A DNA stretch of 17,837 nucleotides from Clostridiales bacterium (GCA_031263625.1 JAISFK010000176.1:1-17837), one strand, 5' to 3'; shown: positions 1 to 9,866, counted from the first letter of the stretch. Translations and numbers: made by a program. The notes: generated by a model from the sequence alone, not told the origin.

Positions 1-31
1 AGGGCGCAGGCGCGCGGCTTTGTTGCGCTCG

Positions 32-61
32 TTGACTTTGCGGCGCCGCATGGTGTATATT
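32..61 (+). promoter_or_regulatory. Candidate vegetative promoter of ileS
   Basis: TTGACT at 32-37 and TATATT at 56-61 each match the sigma-70/SigA consensus in five of six positions, with an 18-bp spacer. Transcription would start near 68, giving a leader of only about 25 bases before the ileS ATG. Such a leader is too short for a T-box riboswitch, which often controls ileS in Bacillota. Only 91 bases upstream of ileS are visible, so a longer leader from an upstream promoter cannot be excluded. Confidence 0.5.
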
Positions 62-91
62 ATACTCAATTCGGCGCTACGGAGGGTGTCC

Positions 92-3000
92 ATGTACAAA
101 AAGGTATCGACGGATCTCAATTTCGTCAGCCGCGAGACGGAGATTCTGGAGTTTTGGCACAAAAACGGCATAGTGGGCAAGAGCCTCAGCCACAGGGCGG
201 GCGGCAGGCCGTTCACGTTCTACGACGGCCCGCCCACCGCGAACGGCAAGCCGCACATCGGGCACGTCATCACGCGCTCCGTCAAGGACATAATACCCAG
301 GTTCCGGAGCATGAAGGGCTTTGACGTCATGCGCAAGGCCGGCTGGGACACGCACGGGCTGCCCGTGGAGCTTGAGGTGGAGAAGCAGCTGGGCATAGAC
401 GGCAAGCCGCAGATCGAGGAATACGGCGTCGGCCCGTTCATCGAGAAGTGCAAGGAGAGCGTCTGGAAATACAAGTCGCAGTGGCAGGGCATGAGCGACC
501 GCGTCGCCTACTGGGCGGACATGGACAACGCCTACGTGACGTATGACAACGGCTACATCGAGTCCGTGTGGTGGTCGCTGAAGCAGATATGGGACAAGGG
601 CCTCATATACAAGGGCCACAAGGTCGTGCCGTACTGCCCGCGCTGCGGCACGGCGCTGTCCAGCCACGAGGTCGCGCAGGGATACAGGGACGTGCAGGAG
701 AAGTCCATATTCGTGAAATTCCGCGCGACGGGCGACATGTCGCGCCTCGGCTCCGGCTGGGCGGCGGCCTGCGGCGCGGGCGGGGGCGCTGCGAGCGGCG
801 CGGGCCCGGCCGTTGCGTCCGAGGCTCCAGGCCCCGGAGCCACTGCGACAGGGGTTGCCGGGACAGGAGCCGTTGAGGGCGGGGGCGCTGCGAGCGGCGC
901 CGCTAACAGCGAGGCGCGGCGCGAGGTGCATTTTCTGGCGTGGACGACCACGCCGTGGACGCTGCCGTCCAACGTGGCGCTCGTCGTCCACCCCGACTAC
1001 GCCTACGCGCTGGCCGAGTGGCGCGGCGGCCTGTACGTGCTCGCGAAGGAGCTTGCGGGCGCCGTGTTCCCGGAGGGCGAGCCGGCCGCGATTCTCGCCG
1101 AGTGCAGGGGCGCGGAGCTCGCCGGCGCGGAGTACGAGCCGCTGTTCGGCTTCACGGCTGAGGCGGCCGGATCCGGCGCTGCCGCGAACGGCTGGCGCGT
1201 CTGCGCCGACGGCTACGTCACGCTGACCGAGGGCAGCGGCATCGTCCACACGGCGCCGGCCTTCGGCGAGGACGACGCGCGCGTCGGGCGCGAGAACGGC
1301 CTGCCGTTCGTGCAGCTCGTGGACGGCCAGGGGCTGTTCGTGGACGCCGCGGAGCCGTGGAAGGGCATGTTCGTCAAGGACGCCGACCCGCTCATCATAG
1401 ACGAGCTGGACAGGCGCGGCCTGCTGTTCAAGGCGATGGACCACACGCACTCGTACCCGTTCTGCTGGCGCTGCGACACGCCGCTGCTGTATTACGCGCG
1501 AAACACGTGGTTCATCAAAATGACCGAGGCGCGCGACAGGCTGCTGGAAAACAACGACGGGATCAACTGGCTGCCGGCCAATATAAAGCACGGGCGCTTC
1601 GGCAACTTCCTCGAAAACGTCGTGGACTGGGGCCTGAGCCGCGAGCGCTACTGGGGCACGCCGCTGCCGATATGGGAGTGCCCCGGCTGCGGCCGCGCGC
1701 ATGCGGTCGGCAGCATCCGCGAGCTGAGGGAGATGGGCGCGGGCGTCCCGGACGGCATCGAGCTGCACAAGCCGCACATCGACGCCGTGAAGCTGCGCTG
1801 CCCGTCCTGCGGCGCCCTCATGAGCCGCGTCCCGGAGGTCATAGACTGCTGGTACGATTCGGGCGCCATGCCGTTCGCGCAGTGGCACTATCCTTTTGAA
1901 AACAAGGAGGTGTTCGAGCGCGCGTTCCCCGCAGACTTCATCAGCGAGGCCATCGACCAGACCAGGGGCTGGTTCTACACGCTGCTCGCCATCTCGACGC
2001 TGATCTTCGACGAGGCGCCGTTCCGGAACGCCATCGTGCTGGGGCACGTGCAGGACAAGGACGGCCAGAAGATGAGCAAGCACAAGAACAACGTCGTGGA
2101 TCCGTGGGATGTCCTGGACCGGCAGGGCGCGGACGCGGTTCGCTGGTACTTCTTCTCGAACAGCGCGCCCTGGCTGCCGTGCAGGTTTTACGCGGACGCC
2201 GTGAGCGAGTGCCAGCGCAAGTTCATCGGCACGCTGTGGAACACCTACGCGTTCTATGTCCTGTACGCCGAGATCGACCAGTTCGATCCGACGGCGCATA
2301 TGCTCGATTTCGGCCCGACGGCGCATATGCCCGGCTTCGGCCCTGCGGCGGGAGCGCCCAATTTCGGCCCGGCGGCGGGAGCGCCCGGCCTCGACCCGGC
2401 GGCGCCGCCGCCCGAACTCGACCTCGGCAGCCTGGACATCATGGACAGGTGGGTGCTGTCCAGGCTGAACACGCTCGTCGCGTCGGTGGACGCCGACCTC
2501 ACGGAATACAGGATCACGGAGCCCACGAGAAGCATACAGGCGTTCGTGGACGAGCTGAGCAACTGGTACGTGCGGCGCTGCCGGGAGCGCTACTGGCAGA
2601 ACGGCATGGAGCGGGACAAGGTCAGCGCTTACATGACGCTCTACACGGCGCTCTCGACGCTCGCGAGGCTGCTCGCGCCGTTCGTGCCGTTCATGACGGA
2701 GATGATATACCAGAACATCGTCCGCGCGGTCGATGCGGGCGCGCCCGAAAGCGTGCACCTGTGCGACTTCCCCGCGGCCGACGCGCGGCTCGTTGACAGG
2801 GAGCTGGAGGCCGGCATGAGGATCGTGCTGGACGCCGTGACGCTGGGGCGGGCTTGCAGGAACACGGCGGGCATCAAGAACAGGCAGCCGCTCTCGGCGA
2901 TGTACGTGCAGAGCGACGCCGCGTTTGACATGGCGTACGCCCCGATTATAGCGGACGAGCTGAACGTGAAGAAGGTCGAGCTCGTCAGCGACGCGAGCAT

Positions 3001-3676
3001 GTTCGCGGCGTATCGCGTCAAGCCGCAGCTGAAAACGCTGGGGCCGAGGTACGGCAAGCTGCTCCCGCGCATAAGCGAGCGCCTTGCGGCGGCCGACGGC
3101 AGCGCGATCGTCCGCGAGCTGGAGGCGACCGGCGCCGTGCGGTTCACGCTCGGCGGCGCTGCTTCGGGCGCCGGGGATGGCGGCGCGGCGGCTGGCGGCG
3201 CGGGGGCAGGCGCGGACGGCGCCCCCGCCCCCGCCACTGCCCCCACTCCGGCCCCTGCCATTGCCCCCGCCTCCACTCCGGCCACTGCCCCCGACGTCGA
3301 AATCGTGCTGGGGAAGGACGATCTGCTCATAGAAACCGCCCGCATGGACAATTTCGTGTCCAGCTCGGATCGCGGGCTCACCGTCGTGCTGGACACCGCC
3401 ATGACGGACGCGCTGATCGAGGAGGGCCTTGTGCGCGAGATAGTCAGCAAGATACAGAACGCGCGCAAGGAGGCCGGCTACGAGGTGCAGAACCACATCA
3501 GGCTCTCCTGCTCGGGAAGCGGGCGCGTCGCGGGCGCGCTGGAGCGCAACTACGCGGCCATCGCCGCCGAGACGCTGGCCGACGGGTACATAGCGGAGGG
3601 CGACAGGGAGGGCGTGTTTGAAAAGGCGCTGTCCATAAACGAGGAAAGCATTGTCCTTTGCCTCCAAAAGGTGTAG
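92..3676 (+). CDS. ileS: Isoleucyl-tRNA synthetase, type 2-like
   Basis: This cytosolic enzyme charges tRNA-Ile with isoleucine and edits mischarged valine. The ATG at 92 is preferred because GGAGGG lies at 81-86 and the family N-terminus starts here; an in-frame upstream start at 20 has no support. Visible motifs are PHIGH (residues 54-58), CPRC (182-185), the editing-domain WTTTPWTLPSN (284-294) and HTAPAFGEDD (386-395), and KMSKH (660-664). The HIGH/KMSKH contexts and long C-terminal region resemble the eukaryote-like type 2 IleRS of Clostridia; members of that class are often mupirocin-tolerant (family knowledge, not shown here). At 1194 residues it is about 150 longer than usual. The excess is three low-complexity inserts, near residues 225-275 inside the editing domain, 733-777 before the anticodon-binding domain, and 1020-1068 near the C-terminus. 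Catalytic and editing motifs are all intact, so it should be functional. phoH follows after 42 bases. Confidence 0.96.
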   Translation: MYKKVSTDLNFVSRETEILEFWHKNGIVGKSLSHRAGGRPFTFYDGPPTANGKPHIGHVITRSVKDIIPRFRSMKGFDVMRKAGWDTHGLPVELEVEKQLGIDGKPQIEEYGVGPFIEKCKESVWKYKSQWQGMSDRVAYWADMDNAYVTYDNGYIESVWWSLKQIWDKGLIYKGHKVVPYCPRCGTALSSHEVAQGYRDVQEKSIFVKFRATGDMSRLGSGWAAACGAGGGAASGAGPAVASEAPGPGATATGVAGTGAVEGGGAASGAANSEARREVHFLAWTTTPWTLPSNVALVVHPDYAYALAEWRGGLYVLAKELAGAVFPEGEPAAILAECRGAELAGAEYEPLFGFTAEAAGSGAAANGWRVCADGYVTLTEGSGIVHTAPAFGEDDARVGRENGLPFVQLVDGQGLFVDAAEPWKGMFVKDADPLIIDELDRRGLLFKAMDHTHSYPFCWRCDTPLLYYARNTWFIKMTEARDRLLENNDGINWLPANIKHGRFGNFLENVVDWGLSRERYWGTPLPIWECPGCGRAHAVGSIRELREMGAGVPDGIELHKPHIDAVKLRCPSCGALMSRVPEVIDCWYDSGAMPFAQWHYPFENKEVFERAFPADFISEAIDQTRGWFYTLLAISTLIFDEAPFRNAIVLGHVQDKDGQKMSKHKNNVVDPWDVLDRQGADAVRWYFFSNSAPWLPCRFYADAVSECQRKFIGTLWNTYAFYVLYAEIDQFDPTAHMLDFGPTAHMPGFGPAAGAPNFGPAAGAPGLDPAAPPPELDLGSLDIMDRWVLSRLNTLVASVDADLTEYRITEPTRSIQAFVDELSNWYVRRCRERYWQNGMERDKVSAYMTLYTALSTLARLLAPFVPFMTEMIYQNIVRAVDAGAPESVHLCDFPAADARLVDRELEAGMRIVLDAVTLGRACRNTAGIKNRQPLSAMYVQSDAAFDMAYAPIIADELNVKKVELVSDASMFAAYRVKPQLKTLGPRYGKLLPRISERLAAADGSAIVRELEATGAVRFTLGGAASGAGDGGAAAGGAGAGADGAPAPATAPTPAPAIAPASTPATAPDVEIVLGKDDLLIETARMDNFVSSSDRGLTVVLDTAMTDALIEEGLVREIVSKIQNARKEAGYEVQNHIRLSCSGSGRVAGALERNYAAIAAETLADGYIAEGDREGVFEKALSINEESIVLCLQKV
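778..900 (+). repeat. 24-bp direct repeat in the ileS editing-domain insert
   Basis: The same 24 bases (beginning gggcgggggcgctgcgag) occur at 778-801 and 877-900, without mismatch. The 99-bp period keeps the reading frame, and each copy encodes a GGGAASGA-like stretch. The segment lies within an Ala/Gly-rich insert between the zinc-site region and WTTTPWTLPSN of IleRS. The pattern suggests growth by in-frame duplication. Confidence 0.9.
2288..2422 (+). repeat. 27-bp tandem repeat, five units, in ileS
   Basis: Five units start at 2288, 2315, 2342, 2369 and 2396. They encode nonapeptides PTAHMLDFG, PTAHMPGFG, PAAGAPNFG, PAAGAPGLD and a diverged PAAPPPELD (residues 733-777). Units 1 and 2, and units 3 and 4, are the closest pairs, suggesting successive duplications. 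The array sits just before the anticodon-binding domain (LDIMDRWVLSRLN), where ordinary homologues have a short linker. Confidence 0.92.
3150..3297 (+). repeat. Low-complexity Ala/Gly then Ala/Pro tract in ileS
   Basis: The tract encodes about 48 residues, first rich in Ala and Gly and then an alternating Ala-Pro-Thr run with imperfectly repeated cccc/ccactgcc units. It interrupts the C-terminal part of IleRS just before the conserved VEIVLGKDDLLIE segment. It is probably a flexible, solvent-exposed loop. Confidence 0.8.
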
Positions 3677-3718
3677 AATAGCAGAATAAACGCAATCATT
3701 CTGGAGTATCGGGGGCTG

Positions 3719-4813
<1,095 letters not shown>

Positions 4814-4905
4814 GAGGCGCGGCGGCAAAAGGCGGCTGAGCGGCGGCGATTGGCTGGTTAGCGGCTGTGATGCAACTGAGTGGCGGCTGAGAGGCGGCTG
4901 AGCGA

Positions 4906-7212
4906 TTGGGCGAACAGACTATGCGTGAGAGACTGCGGACATTTAGAGCGTTCGGCTCCTTCAAAGCCTTCGGGGACGGCAGGTACTATTACATGTACGT
5001 CCTTGCGGCCATGGCCGCCGCCGTGTTTCTGACGGCGGCAGGCGCGGTCGCGCCCGCCCGCTACCGCGTCGAGGCGAACCAGAAGTCCGGCTATGACATC
5101 ACCGCGCCGTTCGACATGGTGGACGAGGCGCAGACGGAGCGCTACGCGCGCGAGGCTTCGGCGGCCGTCCCCAAGGCGTATGCCAAGAACCCGGCGAAGG
5201 TGAAGGAGATAACGGACAAGGCGGAGAGTTTCGCCGACATGCTCGTCAACGAGCAGAAGGTGTTTCTGGACGCGTCGGGGGCCAGCGCGTCCGGCGCGGC
5301 TGGCGGCGGGACTGGCGCGGCCGGGTCCGGCGGCGGCACGTCCGGGGCGTCCGGCGCCGAGGCGTACACGCAGCTGCTGCTGGACAGGTCCGTGACGCGG
5401 CTTGTGGACAAGTCAGACGAGTTTGGCGTGCCGATCTCGCGCGAGCAGGCCGCGGCCATTCTCTCAGGCGTCGCGCAGAACCAGCTGGCGACATTTCTGA
5501 ACGACTTCAAGCAGAGGGTGTCCGCGTATGCCGAGCTGGAGATCACGCCGGACAACATCAGCGGCAGGGCGCTCGCGCTCCAGAACGCCATACTGTCAAC
5601 ATACGCGAACCAGAACCTGAAGAACATGGCCGCGCTTTTCGCCCAGTCCGCGCTCGAGGTTAACGTCGAGGAGGACAGGGAGAAGACCGAGGAGCGCCGG
5701 AACGAGGCGTATGCGGGCGCGCTCGAGCGGAAGATCGTCATCTCCAAGGGGGATCGGATCCTGAGCGTGGACGACAGGGTCAGCCAGGACACGATGGCGC
5801 TGCTGCAGAGCTACGGCATGATCGAAACCGGCAAGCCGAACGCGCGCCAGATGCTGAGGCTCGCCATCGTCGTCGGATGCGCCACCGTGCTGCTCGCGCT
5901 GTACGCCGCCCGCTTCTTCGGCAGGCCGGGCGCCCCCAGGGGGCACGTCGTCCTGCTGGCCTTCCTGATAGTGTTCGGGCTTTTCATATGCCGCCTGATC
6001 TACCCGCTGGGCAAGCTGGCGGCGCCCGTGTACATAGCCCCCATCCTCATAGCGTACCTGCTGGGGCTGCACGCGGCGCTGGCCGCCCACATGTACATCA
6101 TAGTCGTCATGGCCATGTTTTCCGGCATGGACGTCGCGACGCTCCTCATATACATGATCGGCGGCATTTTGGCGGCGACGCTGACGTACAGCGCCGCGCA
6201 GCGCTCGCGCCTCACATGGGCGGCGCTCGTGCTCTCCGTCGTGAACGCCGGGCTTTTCGTGGTCTTTGCGAACGACATCATGGCGCCGGCCACATACTAC
6301 GCCGACGCCGCCATTCTGTTTTCCATGAGCCTGGCATCCGCGCTGCTGTCGATGGGGCTCATCGCGCTGGGCGAGAGCGCGTTCAACACGGCGACGCCGC
6401 TGCGCCTGACGGAGCTGTCGAGCGGCAACACCCCCCTGCTGATGCGGCTCAGCTTCGAGGCGCCGGGCACGCACCACCACAGCCTCATGGTCAGCTACAT
6501 GTCCGAGCAGGCCGCCCACGAGATCGGCGCGAACGCCTACGTGGCGAAAGCCGGCGCCCTGTACCATGACGTGGGCAAGCTGAACAACCCGGAATTTTTC
6601 ACCGAGAACCAGAGCGGCGTCAACCCGCACGACGAGCTGCCGCCGGAAAAGAGCGCCAGCATCATCATATCGCACACGGGCGAGGGGCTTGAGCTGTGCG
6701 CGAGGGCCAAGCTGCCAAAGGCCGTGATGGACATCGTGAAGGAGCACCACGGAGACACGCCCGTCATGTACTTCTACAAGAAGGCGCAGAAGCTCTACGG
6801 GGAGGAGAACGCGCTGCTAGAGGACTACAGGTATCCGGGGCCGCGCCCGACGAGCCGCGAGTCCGCGATCGTCATGCTGGCGGACTCGTGCGAGGCGGCC
6901 ATCCGCTCGTCCGGGATGCGCGACGAGCAGGAGATAGACGGCTGGGTGGAGAAGATCGTGAAGCAGAAGCTGGACGACGGCCAGCTTGAGAACAGCGAGA
7001 TCACCATCAGGGATCTGCGCGAGATCAAAAAGTCGTTCACGCGCGTGCTGCTGGGGTATTACCACACGCGCGTGAGGTATCCGGACGATCAGCGCCAGAT
7101 GGCGGCGCAGCAGGCCGCGCGGGCGCTGGCGGCGGGGCATGGCGCGGGGGGCGGCGCAGCGGACGGCGCGGCGGCGCTGCCGGACAAGCAGCGGGCCGGC
7201 GCGATGGAATAG
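4906..7212 (+). CDS. pgpH: 7TM-HD c-di-AMP phosphodiesterase, PgpH/YqfF family
   Basis: Members of this membrane family hydrolyse cyclic di-AMP. One N-terminal membrane segment (about residues 29-48) is followed by the extracellular 7TMR-HDED domain, then hydrophobic segments from about 316 to 490, then a cytosolic HD domain. HD residues are intact: H523-H525 region, the HD pair at 554-555 (YHDVGKL), H590 (ISHTGEG), H614-H615 (EHHGDT) and the distal MLADS aspartate. I place the start at TTG 4906, which has GAGG at 4891-4894; ATG 4921 is the alternative and would remove five residues. At 768 residues it exceeds the usual ~710. The excess is a Gly/Ser/Ala linker at about 121-152 in the extracellular domain and a C-terminal Ala/Gly tail after about 727. 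Its place between phoH and ybeY is conserved in Bacillota. ybeY-era starts six bases after the stop. Confidence 0.94.
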   Translation: MGEQTMRERLRTFRAFGSFKAFGDGRYYYMYVLAAMAAAVFLTAAGAVAPARYRVEANQKSGYDITAPFDMVDEAQTERYAREASAAVPKAYAKNPAKVKEITDKAESFADMLVNEQKVFLDASGASASGAAGGGTGAAGSGGGTSGASGAEAYTQLLLDRSVTRLVDKSDEFGVPISREQAAAILSGVAQNQLATFLNDFKQRVSAYAELEITPDNISGRALALQNAILSTYANQNLKNMAALFAQSALEVNVEEDREKTEERRNEAYAGALERKIVISKGDRILSVDDRVSQDTMALLQSYGMIETGKPNARQMLRLAIVVGCATVLLALYAARFFGRPGAPRGHVVLLAFLIVFGLFICRLIYPLGKLAAPVYIAPILIAYLLGLHAALAAHMYIIVVMAMFSGMDVATLLIYMIGGILAATLTYSAAQRSRLTWAALVLSVVNAGLFVVFANDIMAPATYYADAAILFSMSLASALLSMGLIALGESAFNTATPLRLTELSSGNTPLLMRLSFEAPGTHHHSLMVSYMSEQAAHEIGANAYVAKAGALYHDVGKLNNPEFFTENQSGVNPHDELPPEKSASIIISHTGEGLELCARAKLPKAVMDIVKEHHGDTPVMYFYKKAQKLYGEENALLEDYRYPGPRPTSRESAIVMLADSCEAAIRSSGMRDEQEIDGWVEKIVKQKLDDGQLENSEITIRDLREIKKSFTRVLLGYYHTRVRYPDDQRQMAAQQAARALAAGHGAGGGAADGAAALPDKQRAGAME
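5269..5365 (+). repeat. Gly/Ser/Ala low-complexity insert in pgpH
   Basis: About 31 residues of Gly, Ser, Ala and Thr (ASGASASGAAGGG and onward) interrupt the predicted extracellular domain at residues 121-152. The DNA is built from imperfect gcgtccggc/ggcggc units. It is the only one of the window's inserts that is likely to lie outside the cell. Confidence 0.8.
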
Positions 7213-7218
7213 AATGGA

Positions 7219-9057
7219 ATGGAGAGAAAGGCGGGCAAAAAAATCAGCTCAAAGCTATTTATTGACATTTCAAACGAGCAGGGGGACGTGCCGTTTTCGG
7301 AGGGCGACCGCCGGCTTATGGCGGAGGCCGCGAGCGCCGCGTTCGAGGCGCGCCTGGCCGAGGCCGGGGCCGAGGGCGCCGGGGACGCGGGAACGGACGC
7401 GGGAGCGGGCAATGGCGCCAGGATTGCGGGAACGGGCGCCGGAGCGGGCGATGGCGCTGGCGCGGACATGAGAACGTGTTCAAGCGCAGGCGATGGCGCG
7501 GGCATGGGAGCGGGCGGCGGCGACGGCGCGGTCGCGGCTGCGCTCGCGGCCGGGGGCATGGACGCCGACGTCTGCGCGCGGCTCGTGGACGACGGCGAGA
7601 TGCGGCGGCTCAACCGCGAATTTCGGGGCGTGGACAGGGCTACCGACGTGCTGTCGTTTCCGATGGCGGGCGACGGGCTTGAGACGGATCCGCAGACGGG
7701 GCGCGCGATTTTGGGGGACATAGCCATCTCGCCGGCGCGCGCGGCGGAGCAGGCGGACGAGTACGGCCACCCGTACAGCCGCGAGCTGGCGTTCCTGACC
7801 GTGCACGGCGTGCTGCACCTGATGGGGTGCGACCACGACGCGCCGGAGGGCGAAAAGGCCATGAAAGCGCTGCAGGAGCGCGCCCTGGCCGCCGTCGGCC
7901 AGGCGAGGCCCGCCAGCAACAGCGGCGAGGCCGGCGGGCCCGGCGGATCCGTGCCGGGCGGCGAGGCTGGCGCGGCTGACGAATCCGCGCTGGGCGAGGC
8001 CGATGCTGGCGCTGGCAGCGCCGCAGACGTTGCCGCCGGCAATGCAGGCGAATCGAGCGGCTGCGCGCCAGCGGGCGCGCAGCCGCCGGCCTCTGAGGCC
8101 GCGTCCGGGAACGTGCCAGGGGCCGCGCCAGGAGCCGAGTCCGGCTGGGCGGGCTACAGGGCGGGCTTCGCCTGCCTCGCGGGGAGGCCGAACACGGGCA
8201 AGTCCACGCTGCTGAACAGGCTCACGGGCGAGAAGCTCGCGATTGTTTCGAGCAAGCCGCAGACGACGCGGAAAAACATCAAGGCGATGCTGTCGTCCGA
8301 CGGCTGCCAGATCATATTCATAGACACGCCGGGGGCGCACTCGCCCAAGAACAAGCTCGGCGAGCACATGATGAGAAGCGTGAGGGCGGCGGTTCGCGAC
8401 GTAGATCTGATACTGCTGCTCGTTGACGCGCGCAGCAAGGACTTTGACGGCCAGGATCTGGAGCTGCTGAAGCTGGCCGAGGGCGCCCGCATACCGGTCG
8501 TCCTGCTCATCAACAAGACGGACCTCGTGCAGAAGGACAGCCTGCTCCCGCTGATAGGGCGGCTGAGCGCGCGGAGCGCCTTTGAGGCCGTGATCCCCAT
8601 ATCGGCGAGGACGGGCGACGGCCTTGAGCGCATACTGCCAGAGATCCGCAGGTTGCTACCCGAGGGGCCGCCGCTGTACCCGACGGACTCCGTCACGGAT
8701 CAGACGGAGCGCCAGCTGGCCGCGGACACTGTGCGGGAAAAGGCGCTGCAGCTGCTGGACGAGGAGGTTCCGCACGGCATTGAAACGGAGGTCGAGCGAT
8801 TTGCCCCGAACGACAGGGGGACTGCGCTTGAAATATACGCCGTCCTTTACTGCGAGAAGGAGTCGCACAAAAAAATCATCATCGGGAAAAACGGCGAGTC
8901 CCTGAAAAAGATCGGGGCCGCCGCGCGGCTGGATCTGGAGCGCGCCTTCGGCCGGAAGGTGTTCCTGAGCCTGTGGGTCAAGCTGAAGAAGGACTGGCGC
9001 AATGACGCGGCCGCGCTCAGGCGCATGGGCTACGGCAGCGACGCGGGCGGGGGCTGA
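7219..9057 (+). CDS. YbeY endoribonuclease - Era GTPase fusion
   Basis: One 612-residue ORF joins two ribosome-maturation proteins that are normally separate. The YbeY half (about 1-228) has the FRGVDRATDVLSFPM segment (135-149) and the zinc motif HGVLHLMGCDH with H196, H200, H206; YbeY acts in 16S rRNA processing. The Era half (from about 313) has G1 GRPNTGKST (322-330), G3 DTPG (369-372), G4 NKTD (432-435), and a KH domain with GKNG (556-559); Era binds the 16S 3' end during 30S assembly. Between them lies an 85-residue Ala/Gly/Ser linker, and another low-complexity insert interrupts YbeY at about 48-112. The dgkA and cdd genes that usually separate ybeY and era are absent. No in-frame ATG lies in the linker; an in-frame GTG at 8113 could start a separate Era but lacks a clear Shine-Dalgarno. 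ATG 7219 is six bases after pgpH with only a weak ribosome site. Confidence 0.93.
   Translation: MERKAGKKISSKLFIDISNEQGDVPFSEGDRRLMAEAASAAFEARLAEAGAEGAGDAGTDAGAGNGARIAGTGAGAGDGAGADMRTCSSAGDGAGMGAGGGDGAVAAALAAGGMDADVCARLVDDGEMRRLNREFRGVDRATDVLSFPMAGDGLETDPQTGRAILGDIAISPARAAEQADEYGHPYSRELAFLTVHGVLHLMGCDHDAPEGEKAMKALQERALAAVGQARPASNSGEAGGPGGSVPGGEAGAADESALGEADAGAGSAADVAAGNAGESSGCAPAGAQPPASEAASGNVPGAAPGAESGWAGYRAGFACLAGRPNTGKSTLLNRLTGEKLAIVSSKPQTTRKNIKAMLSSDGCQIIFIDTPGAHSPKNKLGEHMMRSVRAAVRDVDLILLLVDARSKDFDGQDLELLKLAEGARIPVVLLINKTDLVQKDSLLPLIGRLSARSAFEAVIPISARTGDGLERILPEIRRLLPEGPPLYPTDSVTDQTERQLAADTVREKALQLLDEEVPHGIETEVERFAPNDRGTALEIYAVLYCEKESHKKIIIGKNGESLKKIGAAARLDLERAFGRKVFLSLWVKLKKDWRNDAAALRRMGYGSDAGGG
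7360..7553 (+). repeat. Low-complexity Ala/Gly insert within the YbeY domain
   Basis: This run of roughly 65 residues alternates Gly and Ala with scattered Asp, Thr and Met, made of repeated gcgggagcgggc- and gggcgatggcgc-like units. It separates the first part of the YbeY fold from the DADVCARLVDDGEMRRLN segment. Conserved YbeY positions on both sides are intact. Confidence 0.8.
7905..8154 (+). repeat. Low-complexity linker joining YbeY to Era
   Basis: About 85 residues of Ala, Gly, Ser, Glu and Pro connect the YbeY C-terminus (about residue 228) to the Era start (about residue 313). There is no stop codon and no recognisable remnant of diacylglycerol kinase or cytidine deaminase, the genes often found at this position. 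It is likely a disordered tether. Confidence 0.8.
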
Positions 9058-9059
9058 GG

Positions 9060-9866
9060 ATGGAACACGAAACCGTGACGGGGCTCGTGGCGAAGGCGGT
9101 CAGCTCGCGCGACGCGGACAGGTATCTGACGATTCTGACCGCCGAGCAGGGCAAGATCGAGTGCTACGCGAAGGGCATACGCAACCAGAAGAGCAAGCTC
9201 GCGGCGACGGCGGGCCTGCTGACGCTCGGCGAGTACAAGCTGTTTCGGAGCAGGGATCGCTATATTCTCACGTCCGGCAAGCCGATCGAGCTGTTTTACG
9301 GCATACGCGCGGACGTCGCCCGCTACGCCTGCGCCGCGCACATGATCGAGATCGCGCTGGACGTCATGCCGCCCGCGCAGCAGTTCACGGAGGCGCTGCA
9401 AACGCTGCTCAACTCGCTGCACATGCTCGCGCACAGGGGCGCGCCGCCGGAATTTGTGGCGCGCGTGTTTGAAATAAGGATTCTGGCGCTCTCGGGGTTC
9501 GCCCCGATGCTCGACAGGTGCTCCGCGTGCGGGAGGCCGCTGGCGGACGGCGAGCGGCGCTTTTTCAGCATGTACGGGTACGGCCTGATCTGCGGCGGCG
9601 AGAGCTGCCTGGCGGCGGCCGGCAAAAACGCCATGCCCATTTCGGGCGGCGCGGTGAAGGCGCTCGCGCACGTGGCGGAGTGCGAGCCCGGCGACATTTT
9701 CCGCTTCAAGCTCTCCGACGGCGTGCTGCGCGAGCTGTCCGCGGCCGTGCCGGAATACATGAAGCACCACTTTGGCAAGGCATACGAGCGGCTGGACGAG
9801 GCGGAGCGCTACAGGTCGTTCGAGCAGGAGGCGGCATACATTATTTCGAGGCGCGGTATTATATGA
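9060..9866 (+). CDS. recO: DNA repair protein RecO
   Basis: RecO works with RecR and RecF to load RecA on SSB-coated single-stranded DNA. The N-terminal OB-fold region (GLVAKAVSSRDADRYLTIL onward) and the helical middle fit the family. A zinc site is visible as CSAC (C154, C157) and CGGESC (C178, C183). The 268-residue length is normal and there is no low-complexity insert, unlike most neighbours. The ATG at 9060 lies two bases after the Era stop, so translation is probably coupled. The recO stop overlaps the next ATG by four bases (ATGA, 9863-9866). The era-recO order is the usual one in Bacillota. Confidence 0.94.
   Translation: MEHETVTGLVAKAVSSRDADRYLTILTAEQGKIECYAKGIRNQKSKLAATAGLLTLGEYKLFRSRDRYILTSGKPIELFYGIRADVARYACAAHMIEIALDVMPPAQQFTEALQTLLNSLHMLAHRGAPPEFVARVFEIRILALSGFAPMLDRCSACGRPLADGERRFFSMYGYGLICGGESCLAAAGKNAMPISGGAVKALAHVAECEPGDIFRFKLSDGVLRELSAAVPEYMKHHFGKAYERLDEAERYRSFEQEAAYIISRRGII

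Noticed and set aside
9518..9862. Upstream in-frame extension of the NTPase into recO
   Set aside because: The extension is an out-of-frame reading of recO. The ATG at 9863, overlapping the recO stop as ATGA, directly precedes the conserved P-loop domain.
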